DNA of 64,000 nt from Prorocentrum cordatum. Lineage: Eukaryota > Sar > Dinophyceae > Prorocentrales > Prorocentraceae. Under the pieces are notes generated by a model. It ran no database searches. It worked only from the letters and a program-made list of their open reading frames with translations, and had not been told where the DNA came from. This document shows positions 33,614 to 44,888 of this stretch, one piece after another; the stretch's first letter is position 1; the number at the start of each line of letters is the position of its first letter. The stretch is taken from assembly GCA_963575745.1 (NCBI GenBank), contig CAUYUJ010005736.1, positions 62,001-126,000 of the forward strand. The letters are read 5' to 3'. The translations under genes and the position numbers were made by a program.

Positions 33614-35653
33614 TCACTTCTTCTTGGCCCACGACTGCGTCTCGAAAGCAGCCTTGATATTCTTCATCCACGATGTCATGTAGTTGACAGCCGTCTTAAC
33701 CTCCTCCTCCTTGACGTCTGGGACGACATCCTCGTCCTCCAGGCACTTGTTGCAATGCTCCACAACATCATTCAGAAACTTCTGCTTTTTGGTGGCCTCC
33801 TCAGTGTACGTCGTCGGCGCCTGAAATGAGAGGGGGCGACTCCCCCCTCCTCCTCCTCCTCCTCCTCCTCCTCTCCCTTCTCCTCCTCCTCTGCCTCCTC
33901 CTCCTCCTCCGCCTCCTCCTCCTCCTCCTCCTCCCCATCGTCAGATCCGATCTGACTCCGTCGCCTTCTTCGCGCGCTCATCGCGCAGAAGATCCCCCGT
34001 CTTCTTCAGCAAAGGCTTCACCGCCAACAGCACCTTGTTAACGGTCTGCAAGCCCTTGGTGCGCTTCTTCTGTTCCTCCCTTTTGCGGGCTGCCTCCTCT
34101 TTGGCCATCTCCCTGTCCATGGCTTTCTGAATCTTCTCAGCCTCGCGGGCCGCCTTCTTCTCTGCTGCGAGCTTCGCCTTGCGCTTGGCCGCAAGCTCCT
34201 TTGGGCTGAGGCCCGCGTCAGACCCTGAAAGCTCTTCCTCGTCATCGTGCTTGTCCTTCTTGTTCTTCTTGTCCTTCTTGCCTTTCTTGCCCTTCTTTCC
34301 CTTCTTGCCCTTCTTGCCCTTCTTCTTTTCTTTTTCTTGTCGGAGCTCGAGGAGCTGGAGCTGCTGCTGCTGTCGCTGCTGCTGCTGCTGCGCTGGCGCT
34401 TCTTTGAGCCATTCTGCTTCGGCAGCTCCGCTGGGGCCTCCTCGAGCGCCGCTGCTGCTCCTGCCGCTGTTGCGCTCTGCGGCTTTTCAGCTTCCTCGGC
34501 AGCCTCCAGGAAGGCTGACGCTCTGCGCTTGCGATTGCGGCCAACTTTTCTTAGCTATCTCCTGCATGATGACCTCCTTGATCCTGGCCTCCGAGATCTC
34601 GTGGATCTGAACTCGGTACGTCTTCCCGAGAACTGGATGATCCTCGATGTCAGCAGCCTGTGTTTTCTCCTCAATATCTTTCGTGTTGTATCCCAGCTTC
34701 TCGTACACAGACAAGGGCAGGAATTGCCCAGCGTGGGTCTCCGTGATGCGCTTCATGCGCACATTCATCAGCATCCCCTTCATCGCGTCGCGGCAAGCAG
34801 CAGCGGCTGACCCGCAATTCTGGTAGAAGTGATCCTGCTCCTCCGTGGTGAGCTCGTCGAACTCCGCAATCGGCCGCCCGCCGAAAATCCTTCGGAGTGT
34901 TTGGTCGCGCACCCTGCACGTGGCACACGTGATGACCGTGCCGCCATGGGTGATCTTACAACCCTGTGCAAGCGGATTCGTTTCCTTCTTGCACATGGAG
35001 CATTTCGGGTCGCCCTGCGAGAGCAGGGCCTCAACCTCTCCCCCCCTCTTGTCGTCATCCGACAGCTGCTCCACTGGCACGTCCTCCTCTTCAGCCTCCT
35101 CGCCCGCCTCCTCTTCAGTCTCTTCGTTTGTTGCCTCTTTGTCAGGCAGGGTGTCCCTTGTTGCCTCTTTGTCAGGCTTTGTCGCCTCCTTGGTTGCCTC
35201 GGGCTGGGGCGGACAGGGCGGGCGGGCGTCGCTCGGGGATTCTGCTGGCGCGACCTCGGGGGCGTGGGCGACGGGCTCGTCGGCGGGTTCGCCGACAGGC
35301 TCGCCTGCTGCTGGTTGAAGGCTGCCTGCGACAGCGTCTCCCGCCTCTCCGGTTGGCGCTTCCTGGCTGCCTGCCGCGGCCTGGCGCTGGAAGAGCGACT
35401 GCGGCGCGTTCTGAGCTGCCACTGATGCCGCGGGGGCAGGGCTGTCGTCGGAGAAGCTGGGCAAGGTCGTCATCATCGCGTTGGCGATGACCTGTGCTGC
35501 GTCCGCTGCATCAGTAGCATCGCCTGAAGAGGTGCGGGGGAGGGGGGTCGGGTGCCAAGCGGTCACGCCGCTGCGCCTGGATGGGGAGATGGTATGAGGG
35601 CATGAGAAAAGAAGCGGCATGATCGCCGTCATCGCCACAAGGCAGCGAAGCAA
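33614..35653 (-). CDS. Unrecognised cargo protein with zinc-binding and lysine-rich regions
   Basis: About 650 residues over several frames. The true start may be the ATG that opens MMTTLPSFSDDSPAP, downstream of 35653. The N-terminal 180 residues are Pro/Ala/Glu-rich with TKEATKPDKEATRD-type repeats. A compact segment follows with two Cys pairs, CSMCKK and CATCRVRD, and LRRIFGGRP...EEQDHFYQNCG, probably a zinc-binding fold. Then come YRVQIHEISEARIKEVIMQE, a run of Ser (SSSSSDSSSS), a Gly-Lys-Lys run, a long charged helix (AKRKAKLAAEKKAAREAEK) and, after an acidic microsatellite, a C-terminal helical region TAVNYMTSWMKNIKAAFE ending at 33614. Three frameshifts are needed. It resembles a nuclear protein, but function is unknown. 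Confidence 0.5.
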
Positions 35654-37064
35654 CCTTTCCTGGACGCCGCTTCTTCATCGCGCGCTCGGACGCCATGGCG
35701 TGCGCGGGGGAACTTCCGACGAAGGCAGTCGCCTCGGGAAGCCCTTCAAGTGGCTGCGAACGGGAAGCGTGAACGCGGGAAGCGACCGCGCCGCTGAATT
35801 TGCAGAGCAAAGCGGGTAGACCGCTGAGGAGGGGGGAGGCGGGGGAGGACGAGGAGGAGGAAGGGGAGGAAGAGGAAATGCATGCGAAAACTGGAAAGCA
35901 AAGGGGTTGGGCCCGCTGAGGAGGAGGAGAAGGAGGAGGGGGGGGGAGGGGGCGAGGAGGAAGAGGTGGAGGAGGGCCCAAAACAGATAGATCACTGATC
36001 TGTCTGGTTTCGGCCGCTCTCACACCCCTCAGGGGCCATGCGAAGCAAAGCGGTTGCACCGCTGGGGAGAGCGCGGAAGGGGGGGGGAAGGGGGGAACTG
36101 CGCGCGGCGCCTCCTCGACGGGGGGCGTCGCCCTCCGCGGCGCGTTGTCTCTGCGGGCGCAGGCGGGGGGCGCAGCTCCCGATTCGAAACGCGCGGCGCG
36201 CGGATTCACTCAGTGAAGCCGTCGCCGCTGGTTGGCGTGCCTGTCCCTCCCGCCGTCCTGGGCAGCGCGCGCCTGAGCCGCGATCGCCAAGCGCTCGTCG
36301 ACGAGCTTCGTGGCCGTGTCCGCGTCGACGGTGAGTAGCGCCTCACCTCAGTATCGGTTAACCTAACAACCCCATGTGGCCCCCCACCAGCCCGCCCCCT
36401 CCCGCCGCCCCCGACATGGGGATATACACCCCGAAACCCCCGGTATTCCGCCCATGTCCCCATGTCGGGGGGTAAATCCCCTAGTGGAGAAAAGGCCACC
36501 GAGATGGGGATAGGGTTCGGTTAAACGACGCTCATCACCGAAGCTCGCTCGGCAATTCCGAGCGCGCTGCAGGCAGCAGCGGTGCCGCCAGGAGCCGTCC
36601 TGCGCGAAGTGCCGCGCGTCCATGTTGGCTGCGGGGCCGGGGGCGCCGCGCGTGGCGCAGCGAGCATCCCGGGCAGCCATTTAACGAATTCTCGAATTCG
36701 GATGGGCGAATTCAAAAAACTTGAAGCCAAAAACGGCTGCGACGAAATCGTTATCCTGTCCTCCTCCTCCTCCTCCTCCTCCTCCTCCTCCTCCTCCTCC
36801 TCCTCCTCCTCCTCCCATGCAAAGCGGTTGGGCCGCTGAGGGGCAGAATGGGGGGGCAGGAGGGAAGCGAACGCAAACCGGTTGGCCCGCTGAGGAGGGG
36901 GGAGGAAACGGATGAGGGAGGTGACGGAGAGCGGTTGGCCCGCTGAGGAGGGGGGTAGCGGGGGGGGGGGGGGGGGGGGCGGGGCCTGACCGCAAAAAAA
37001 CATACAACAACAACATGAAAAAACATGCAACAAACAAAAAAACAACGCAAACAACAAACAAAAC

Positions 37065-37101
<37 letters not shown>

Positions 37102-38346
37102 TATATAATATATATATATATATTATATATATATTATATATATATATCACATATATATATATATAATGCGTTTGTGTTGTCGGGTGCTGTCTGGCGCCCG
37201 CCCTGCAGACAACGCAAACGCAACGACACAATAATATATAAAAGACAACATAAAACAACAAAGAAAACCACAGACAAACGGACATGAAAACAACGCCCAG
37301 ACAGCGTCCAGCCATCGCCCAGCCTGCTGCCACTGGGAAGGGGAGGAAGGGGGGGGGAGGGGCGCGGGGGGGGGGGGGGGGGGGGGCGGGGGAAGGGGGG
37401 GGGGAGGGGGATGGGGGGGGGGGGCGGAGAAGGGGGGGAGGAGGATGGGGGAGGAGGAGGAGCGGCAAGAGGATGGAAGAGGAGGGGGGGGGGGGGGGGA
37501 GAGGAAGAAGGGGAGAGGGAGGGCGAGGGGGAGGAGGAGTGGAGGAGGAGGAGGGGGAGGAGGAAGGAAGAGGGGGAAGATGAGTAGGAGGAGAGGTAGG
37601 AGGAGGAGGAGGAGGGGGAGGGGGGGGGGAGGAGGGGGAGGAGGAGGAGGGGAAAGAGGATAGAGGAGGAAGGGTAGGAGGAGGAAGGGGGAGGAAGAGG
37701 AGGAGGAGGAAGAGGAATGGGAGGAGCTTCGGAGCTTCGGATTTGGGGGTGCCGAGGCCCAGGAGTGCCAGCACCAAGGGGGCGCCGAGGCCCCAAGAGG
37801 GGCGCCGAGGAGGAAGGGGGGGGGGGGGGGGGCAGCAGAGAGGGAGGAGGAGGAGGAGAGAAGGATGGGGGGGCGAGGCAGAGGGGGGGGGGGGGGGGGG
37901 GGGAGGAGAGGCGAAGCGGAAAAGAATGGACGCGGACAGACCGCTATAACAAGCAAACCTGGCAAACCCATGCAAGCGGCCAGGCCGCTGCAGCAATATT
38001 GCAAACGCACGCAAGCGGACTGGCCGCTATAGGAAGAGGAGGGGGGGGGGGGAGGAGGAGGAAGAAGAAAAGGAGCAGGAATGGATTGCAAGGGATCTCG
38101 CGCAGCCTCTGTCTCCTGCAAAGCCGCGCAAAGCTCGAGCGTTGCCGTCTCGAGCGGAACTCCGCTGGGCGCTGGCTAAACAGGGGCGTCTCCAACGCAA
38201 GACGTGAACTGCTCTAATACGAACAGGCTCGCAGCAACTGAAGACGGATGAAATTCTCGATGGTGAGATTCTCGACGGTGAGATTGCGATGGTGAGATTC
38301 TCGGCGGTAATGAGAAGAGAAGAAAACGAGCCGCTGCAGATGCCGC
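35654..38346. other. Intergenic DNA of the TIR element rich in purine tracts and palindromes
   Basis: No gene is seen. Palindromes AGCGG...CCGCT at 35811, 36049, 36823, 37975 and 38014. 36759-36814 is a TCC repeat, 36961-36980 poly-G, 37064-37100 poly-T followed by an AT dinucleotide-rich 70 bp, and 37340-38080 is almost pure purine (GGA/GGGA). 36340-36520 holds two near-complementary CCCATGTCGGGG / CCCCGACATGGG words (a ~40-bp inverted repeat). Confidence 0.7.
37340..38080 (+). repeat. Long polypurine tract
   Basis: Roughly 740 bp is made almost only of G and A (GGA, GGGA, GAGGAG), broken by one normal-composition stretch at about 37730-37800. The two-frame proline- or glycine-rich readings are artefacts. 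Confidence 0.85.
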
Positions 38347-39031
38347 TCAGCCGCGACTGCCGAAGACCAACCCCGACGAGTGCGCATCGATGAGCTGCTG
38401 GGTGGTCTCGTCGGCGTCGTTGAACGTCTGCAGCTCGTTCGAGAACGCAACCCTGGCGCCATCCAGGAAGCGCAACATCTGGCTCGGCGCCCTGCTGCAC
38501 CGCTTGACGTCGTCCTGGGGGCGCCTTGAGCTCGCCGAGGCTCATGGTCACCCTCGCGGCGTTGTCCACGATGGCACCACTGCCCTGATGCATGCGCGCC
38601 AACACGGCTGGTGACTTTGATGGCGTCGCTGGTGCTGCTGCTGAGGGTGCTGCAGCTGAAGCCCCTGATGTTGCTGCACTAGCGGCGAGCTTGGACGCCG
38701 CCGACTCAGCGATCTGCTCCGCGTCGACGCCGCTGCCAGAACGACCACGACGAGCCCTCTTGTTGTCGCGGCCCCTGTCGCCGTCGCGGCGGTCCCTGTC
38801 GTCGTCGGCGCGGCGGGCCCCGTCGCCGTACTGCTTGCGGTCGATGGCTTCTGCAGCCAGCCTCTTGTTCGCCTCCTTCTCCGCCTCCCATTTCATCCAG
38901 CGCTTGTGCTCGTCGTCGTTCTTGCTGATGGTGCGATAATCGATCCCGGCCGCCTGCGCGAACTCCCTGAGCTCCTCGTCCGTCATGTCAGCCACATCGC
39001 CATTGTGCTTGTCGCTCCAGCGCAGGTGCAT
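38347..39031 (-). CDS. Unrecognised cargo protein, charged helical
   Basis: About 225 residues. The ATG at 39031 is preceded by an in-frame TAA three codons upstream, which fixes the start. The N-terminus (MHLRWSDKHNGDVADMTDEE) leads into a strongly charged helix (WMKWEAEKEANKRLAAEAID) and an Arg/Asp-rich stretch, then an Ala/Ser-rich linker. After one frameshift near 38520, RCSRAPSQMLRFLDGARVAF and NELQTFNDADETTQQLIDAH end at TGA 38347-38349. A nucleic-acid- or protein-binding adaptor would fit the composition, but no family is recognised. Confidence 0.45.
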
Positions 39032-40085
39032 GACAGCTTATCCCGCGCGTCCGCCTCGGAGCCCCAGCTCTGGCACCTGCGAGAGCGCTTAACCCGCTTC
39101 TCCTGCGGGCAACTGTGGCTGAACGGGCACTCATGGAACCGCCACTGCGCGCGCGTGTTGCCGTCGTCGACGCGATCGCTCGCCATCGCTCGCGCGCTGG
39201 CGGAGCCTCGAGCGGAGCCTCGCTCGAGGAGGCGGGAAGCGGCGCGCCTCGCGAGGAGGCGGCAGCGGAGCTCGCAGCTCAGCGCTCGATCCGAAACGCA
39301 AGGGCGTGGCGCAACCAATGTGAGGCTACATGGCGATGGCAAGACGCAAGGCGGTCTTGCCGCTGGTTGGCAAAGGCAGGGTTTGCGGGGGAAGGAGGAG
39401 GCGCAAAGCGATCTGGCCGCTATTTCGGTGGAAGGGACGATGGAGGTGGACAGGCGGGGGGGCAGAGCGGCCTGGCCGCTGCATGGGTGGAGGAGGTGGC
39501 GCAGGAGAAGGGGGAGGTGCAAAGCGGTCTGGCCGCGATATGGTGGAGGAGGTGGTGCAGGAGAAGGGTGAGAGGCAAAGCGGTCTGGCCGCTACTTATA
39601 CCGGATGAAGGACGATGGGGGTGGACGGACGAGGAGGAATAGGAAAAGCGGCCTGGCCGCTGTGAAGAGGAGGTGTTAGGACGAGGAGGAAGCACGGCAG
39701 CTGCACGGGAGCTTGGGGCAGATGCTGGAGAGCACGCTATTTTGTAACTCCGCGCGGGCCGAGGCAGCTCGTCTGCTCGGCGCAGAGGCGTCGTGAGGGC
39801 GCGGGGGTGCGCCCGATGCGAGGCGCGTCGGGCTAGGGCTTACCGCTTATCGTATTCCTCCTCCCGCGCTCCCTTCTCCTCGTCATCCTTATGGTGGCCC
39901 ACGTCTCCTTGCTCGTCCTCCTCCTCCTCCTCCTCGTTTCCTTGCTCGTCCTCTCCTCCTCGTCTTGCTCGTCCTCTCCCCCTCGTCCTCCTAGCGGTCG
40001 CGTCCGCTACTGCAGCGCTGAGCTGAGCGGTCGCATCCGCTATGCGGTCGCTTCCGCTGCAAAGCTAAGCGGTCGCGCCCGCTAC
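39032..40085. repeat. Palindrome-rich spacer between cargo genes
   Basis: Eight AGCG(G/A)...CCGC(T/G) palindromes at 39407, 39466, 39523, 39579, 39647, 39993, 40026 and 40068, often followed by purine-rich DNA. Cores include TCTGG, CCTGG and TCGCGT. No gene is seen. Confidence 0.75.
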
Positions 40086-41269
40086 TCAAAGGGGAGGCTT
40101 GGGTGAAGGCGGTCTGCTGAGCTGGTTGCTGCTACTGGCCGCGGTGCTGCTGGTTTCCGCCTTTGCTGCTGGCGGCGTTGGCGAGACCGCCCTGGCGACG
40201 TGCAAGGCGTTCTGGTTGAACTGCCACGCCCTCTCGAGCTCTTTCGGGCACGGGTCCTGCGCCTTGAACGCCGCCACAGCCGCGGGGCCCTCCTCCTGCG
40301 CGCGCCTCAGCAAGCGGTAGAAGTCGCGATTGCGGCCGCCGCTGATGCCGTACCGCGCCTTGCAGCCGTTGACCCCCGCCCTCCGCGGCTCCCCGTTCGG
40401 CGATCTCCAGCCGTGGGGGCCGGCCTGCAGAGCCTGCGGTGGCGGCTGTGGAGGTGGCGTCGGCTGCTTCGGAGGCGGCGCTGGAGTTGCCGCTGGGGGG
40501 CCGCTGGAGGCGGCGCTGGGGGCTGCAGCAGAGCCTGAGGCGGCGGCTGTGCAGGTGGCGTCGGCTGCTTCGTTGGCGGCTGACGCGCCGCTGGAGGCGG
40601 CGCTGGAGTTGCCGCTGCAGGGGCCGCTGCCGATGACGCCGCGATAGGCTTGGGCTTCGGCGAAACCTCGGACTGCGACGCCGCCTTCGGCCAAAGCGGC
40701 ACTGTCCCCGAGGGAGGGCCTGCTGCAGCTGCCGCAGGAGGCGGCGGTGGAGGGCCTGCTGCAGCTGCCGCAGGAGGCGGCGGCGGCGAAGCTGGCGGTG
40801 GCAGCGGCGGTGGCAGCGAGGCAGCCGATGTCCCCTGCGGCTTTGGCGCGCGACACTTGGAAGTAGGTTCCATGCGCTTCTTCGGCAGCTGCTCGGCGCC
40901 GAGCTTTGCAGAAGGATCCGGCTTCTTCTTCTTGCGCACAGGGCTCTTCACCTGGCGACTGCCGGGGTTGTCCAGGCCGCGATGCCGATCGAGCACTCGC
41001 GCCCTGGCATCTCTGTGGCGAGTCGCGGCCTCCTTCGTGCTCGGGGAGGTCTGCCGCGGCCACGGAGTGCTCTTTCGTGCTGGCACTGGTATTGCTGGCG
41101 CTGCCGCTGCTGCTGATTTATCGCTGCCGCTGCTGCTGGTGCTTCGTGCTGCCGCTGCTGCTGGTGCTGCCGCTGCTGCTGCTTGGCCAGCATATGCAGG
41201 AGCTTCTTCCTGGGGCACGGGAGGGGCTCGGAGTGGGACAATGCAGGGGGAGGTGAGCATGCAACTCAA
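40086..41269 (-). CDS. Unrecognised cargo protein, proline/alanine-rich with a conserved-looking C-terminus
   Basis: About 390 residues in two frames, with a shift near 40480. The N-terminal half is Ala/Ser- and basic-rich (SPVRKKKKPDPSAKLG, then PKKRMEP), a possible nuclear signal. A long Pro/Ala repeat region follows. The C-terminal ~90 residues have ordinary composition: KARYGISGGRNRDFYRLLRR, EEGPAAVAAFKAQDPCPKEL and RAWQFNQNALHVARAV, likely a small folded domain. No family is recognised. It is unidirectional with its neighbours, and palindromes lie in the gaps on both sides. Confidence 0.45.
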
Positions 41270-42019
41270 AACGATCGACGACTAGCGTAAGCACATCGAC
41301 GCTGTGTTGGCGTAGAAAGAAGCAGAGACAACAAATGCGGAGATATCCTCTCCAAGAAGAAAGGAGTACACCGCCGCGTTCTCCATTTCGAGGAACGCCT
41401 CCATGGCGCTCGCTGCAGGGGGGCTCAGGGAGGCTCAGCGGAGCCTCGCAGGGGGGCGCGGCGCAGGCGGCCGCGCAAGCTGGAGGAGGAGGAGGAGGAG
41501 GAGGAGGACGAGGGAGAGGAGGAGGAGGGGGACGAGGAAGAGGAGGAGGAGGAGGAGGAGGAGGAGGAGGGGAAAGCGGAAAAGAATGAAAGCGGACAGG
41601 CCGCTATAACAAGCAAGTCTGGCAAACCCCAAGCGGCCAGGCCGCTGTAGCAATATTGGCGAACGCATGCAAGCAGACTGGCCGCGATAGAAAGCATCAA
41701 GCAAAGCGGTTAGGCCGCTGCGCCAAACGCGGGCATGCTGAGATGATGCAAGCTTGCGCGCAGATGCTCGCGCGCGGCCAGGGCTGCTGACGCGCAAACG
41801 CAGCGATGAAAGCCCGAGCTCTGGCACGATCACTTCGTCGAGAGAAACTCGTGGCCACTGGGCACGTCCACGTTGGCCTTGCTGCGCGCGTCTTTGCAAG
41901 TCTTGATGGCCTGCAGGCTGGCCCGCATTCCTTCCCTGTGCGCTCCCCTGCGCCCCTCTGCATGCTCTCCCCTACTCCCCGACTCTCCCCTGCACTCCAC
42001 TACTATCCCCTACTCGCAC
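41270..42019. other. Spacer between cargo genes
   Basis: GGA tract at 41480-41575. Palindromes at 41591, 41632 and 41705. 41950-42120 is pyrimidine-rich. No gene is seen. Confidence 0.65.
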
Positions 42020-42504
42020 CTATCTCCCCCCCCCTACTCTCCCCTGCGCCCCCCTTCCTCCTGCTGCTGCTGCTCCTCCTCCTCTGCTGCTGCTGCTCCT
42101 CCTCCTCCTCCGCGAAGTTCCCCCCCCCTCTGATGGAAATGCCTCCTTCTTTGTCGCCTGCTTCGTCTTCGTGGTGCACGGGGAGCTCATGGAAGCCTGC
42201 GTGTCTGCAAGGTCCATAAAGCGGACGAGGAACTTAGAACGCGTTGACTCGTCGCACACGCGCGGCAACTTCGCGGAGCCAGCGGCCGCTGGCTTTTTTT
42301 TCATAACGGGTTTTGTAGCCTTCTTGAGCTCAGGGAGATCGCCATCTTCCTTCCTTGCCCTCTTGCGGTCGGCCTTCTGCGAACCGTAAGCCTCTGTGAT
42401 CCTTGCTGCTGCTTCGGCTACGGTCAGCTTGGGCTCGGAGCCCGTCAGGGCGTTAACGGCAGGCGCCGCTGGTGCTGCTGGCCCGTCTGCGAACGGTGCT
42501 GCAG

Positions 42505-42541
<37 letters not shown>

Positions 42542-43744
42542 GTCTGCTTCTAGTGCTGCTGCGGACGCTGATGCTGATGCGCTCGGTGCCGGCGATGCTG
42601 CTGCAAGCGCATTTGGCCCTTGGGGAGGCGTCGGCGCTGCAAGCGAACCTGGCGACGCGGCAGGCCGGGGTGATGCAGCAAGCGCTGCAGGGGCCGCTGC
42701 ATGCTGCATTGCAACGCTGGCCGCTTGAAAAAAGCTCGGGCTTTGCGCCATCCCGCTCGGCAGCCCTGTGAGAGATTGCTGCAACACCTGATGGAGCACC
42801 TGCTGGATCTGCGACTGCATCGGAAGCAGCGTCGGCATCGTCGACGTCACCCACTGCGCGACCATCGCAGGCGACGCGCCCTGTCTCGGCGGCAGTTGCT
42901 GGTGCTGGTGCTGCTGCTGCTGCAAAGAAGGCCATTGTGGAGAACCTGCAGGACTCTGCCTCGAGACAGCTGGCTGCGCCCCGCGGATGCTCCACGGGGA
43001 GCTCGCAACGCTTGCGGGCCGATATGAACGACGGCGCATCCTGGTAGTCTTCTTGAGGATGTGCCAGCCGGCGGGGTCGAGATCGAACCGCTTCGGCGGG
43101 AACACGCTGTGCGCCCGCTGGTACGCAGTGGGATAATCGTTCGCCAGGGTACTAGGCACCGTCGGCAACTTCATGATGACAGGATTTGGGGTCGTCAGCT
43201 GACGCGTGGCCACCCTCTCAGCGAATAGCGTGCCGACGGCCAGCGCAGAGTCAATCCTTTGCGCAACGTCAATCTGAATTGCGCCGTCAAGACCCCTCCC
43301 TGCTTGCATGAGCAGGCAACCCATCGTCTGCTTCGTGGGCTCTGAAGCTCTGCGGAGGCCGAGGTCGATCAGAAAGTCGAAGAGGGGGTTGGGGTCCCCT
43401 GTCGGCAGGGAATCCCATATTGCCTGGGGCAAGAACTCCTGGGGCGACTCCCAGTCCTGAAGGCCAGCGACGCAACTGGCAGAATCGCCGTTGCTAGCCA
43501 GCTCCGAGATGCAGGTGTTGAGGGCTGCCTTGTCGGCGTCGGCGAACCGTGACTCCGCGATCGCCTGCAGAATCGGCTGAATGTCCTCTGGAGGCAACCT
43601 CGCCTTCTTGAGCTCCTTAACCACCTGCCCCGCTTGCGCGGCCGACGCCGCGGCAACCTGCAGCGGGTCGCAGATCGACTGCAGGATGACGCCGACTGCG
43701 GAGATGCGCCGCGCAATCGCAGGGGCGTCCATCCTGCGGCGCAT
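42020..43744 (-). CDS. Unrecognised cargo protein, largest open frame of the TIR element
   Basis: The 574-codon open frame is the longest uninterrupted one inside the element. The start is the ATG at 43744, or 43732 (MDAPAIARRISAVGVIL). Residues 1-215 look folded and helical: PEDIQPILQAIAESRFADAD, FLPQAIWDSLPTGDPNPLFD, LIDLGLRRASEPTKQTMGCL and IQIDVAQRIDSALAVGTLFA. Residues about 250-420 are Gln/Pro/Ala-rich. Residues about 430-520 are basic: KADRKRARKEDGD and KPVMKKKPAAAGSAK, then RSKFLVRFMDLADTQASM. The last ~30 residues read through a GGA tract and are probably spurious. It is the first gene counted from the right end. Function is unknown. Confidence 0.6.
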
Positions 43745-44888
43745 CCGTCAGCGGCGACTATAGCCGCTCTTGAGCCGTCGCGCTTCGCGGCTGCGTGCGT
43801 ATGCTGCGGCGCGACGCTTGGATGGAGAGAGGCTGCGAAGCGGGCAGGCCGCTGATAAGAGGGGCCGTTCCTGGTATTGCTCCTCCTCCTCCTGCCAGCT
43901 CCTCCTCCTCCTCCTCCTCCTCCACCTCCCCTTCATCCTCCTCCTCCTCATCTTCATATGCTGCGCGCAAGCAACAAGCGGGCACGCCGCTGTGACGCCC
44001 AAAGCGACGCGCAAGCTGCGTGGACCAAATAGTAGAGATTTAGCGGTCAGACCGCCGTTGCAAACAAGGGCGCATATACGCACGTTAGCGGTCAGGCCGC
44101 CGTAACAGCTGAAGCGGCCATGCCGCTGCGACGAGCAAGGGCGATATTGCGTGATATGGAGCGCGAAACCAAATGCAAAGCGGCCTGGCCGCTGCGAGAG
44201 TCAGGGGAGAAGGAGAAGGGAAGGAAACGAAATGATACTATGCAAAGCGATCTGGCCGCTGTAGTATACATGGAGGAATAGAGGAGGAATGCAAGATCTG
44301 GCCGCTTTTGAATACATGGAGAAAGAAAGGAGGAATGCAAAGCGGTCTGGCCGCTGTAGAAACCATGCAGGAATAAAGGAGGAAGAACGAGAAAATATGC
44401 GAAGCGGTCTGGCCGCTGTAGAAAGGTACGAGGCACATCATGGAGGAGGAAGAGGAGGTATCGAGCGGATGAAGAGCGGGATCCCCCCCGCGGCGGCTCG
44501 CGCGGCATGCGTCAGGATGTCGAGCTGCAGGTAGTAGAAGCCGACCAAAAAAGGTAAAGAACAAGTAAACAGATATGGAAAATTGCGAAGAATAGTGAAA
44601 ATAATTGAAAATTAATAATAAATAGTGAAATTAATGAAAATAAAAAATGATGAAAAATGGAAGAAGTAACAAGTAATGGAAAATACGTATGTTTAGGGAT
44701 TCCAAATTCAGCTGATGATGGGACACTGTAAGCTCCTATAGATCCTATAGTGAAACACAGGGGGGGCTATCGGTGACTATCACAACCGGCATTCCTATGG
44801 AACCTACTGGGCCTCCTAACCAATCCTAACTCATCCAAGCCTCTCCTAAAATAGAACCACTTACCTAACCTATAACTACTTATAACTT
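43745..44888. other. Right subterminal region of the TIR element
   Basis: Nine palindromes at 43839, 43977, 44042, 44087, 44113, 44179, 44246, 44341 and 44403. From 44560 the DNA turns AT-rich with AATAGTGAAA words, as at the left end. CTATAGATCCTATAGTG near 44737-44754 mirrors the left CACTATAGGATCCTAT. No gene is seen. Confidence 0.75.

Noticed and set aside
37134-38121. Long proline-rich frames (over 300 codons)
   Set aside because: They are translations of the long purine tract and poly-T/AT run, with no conserved feature.
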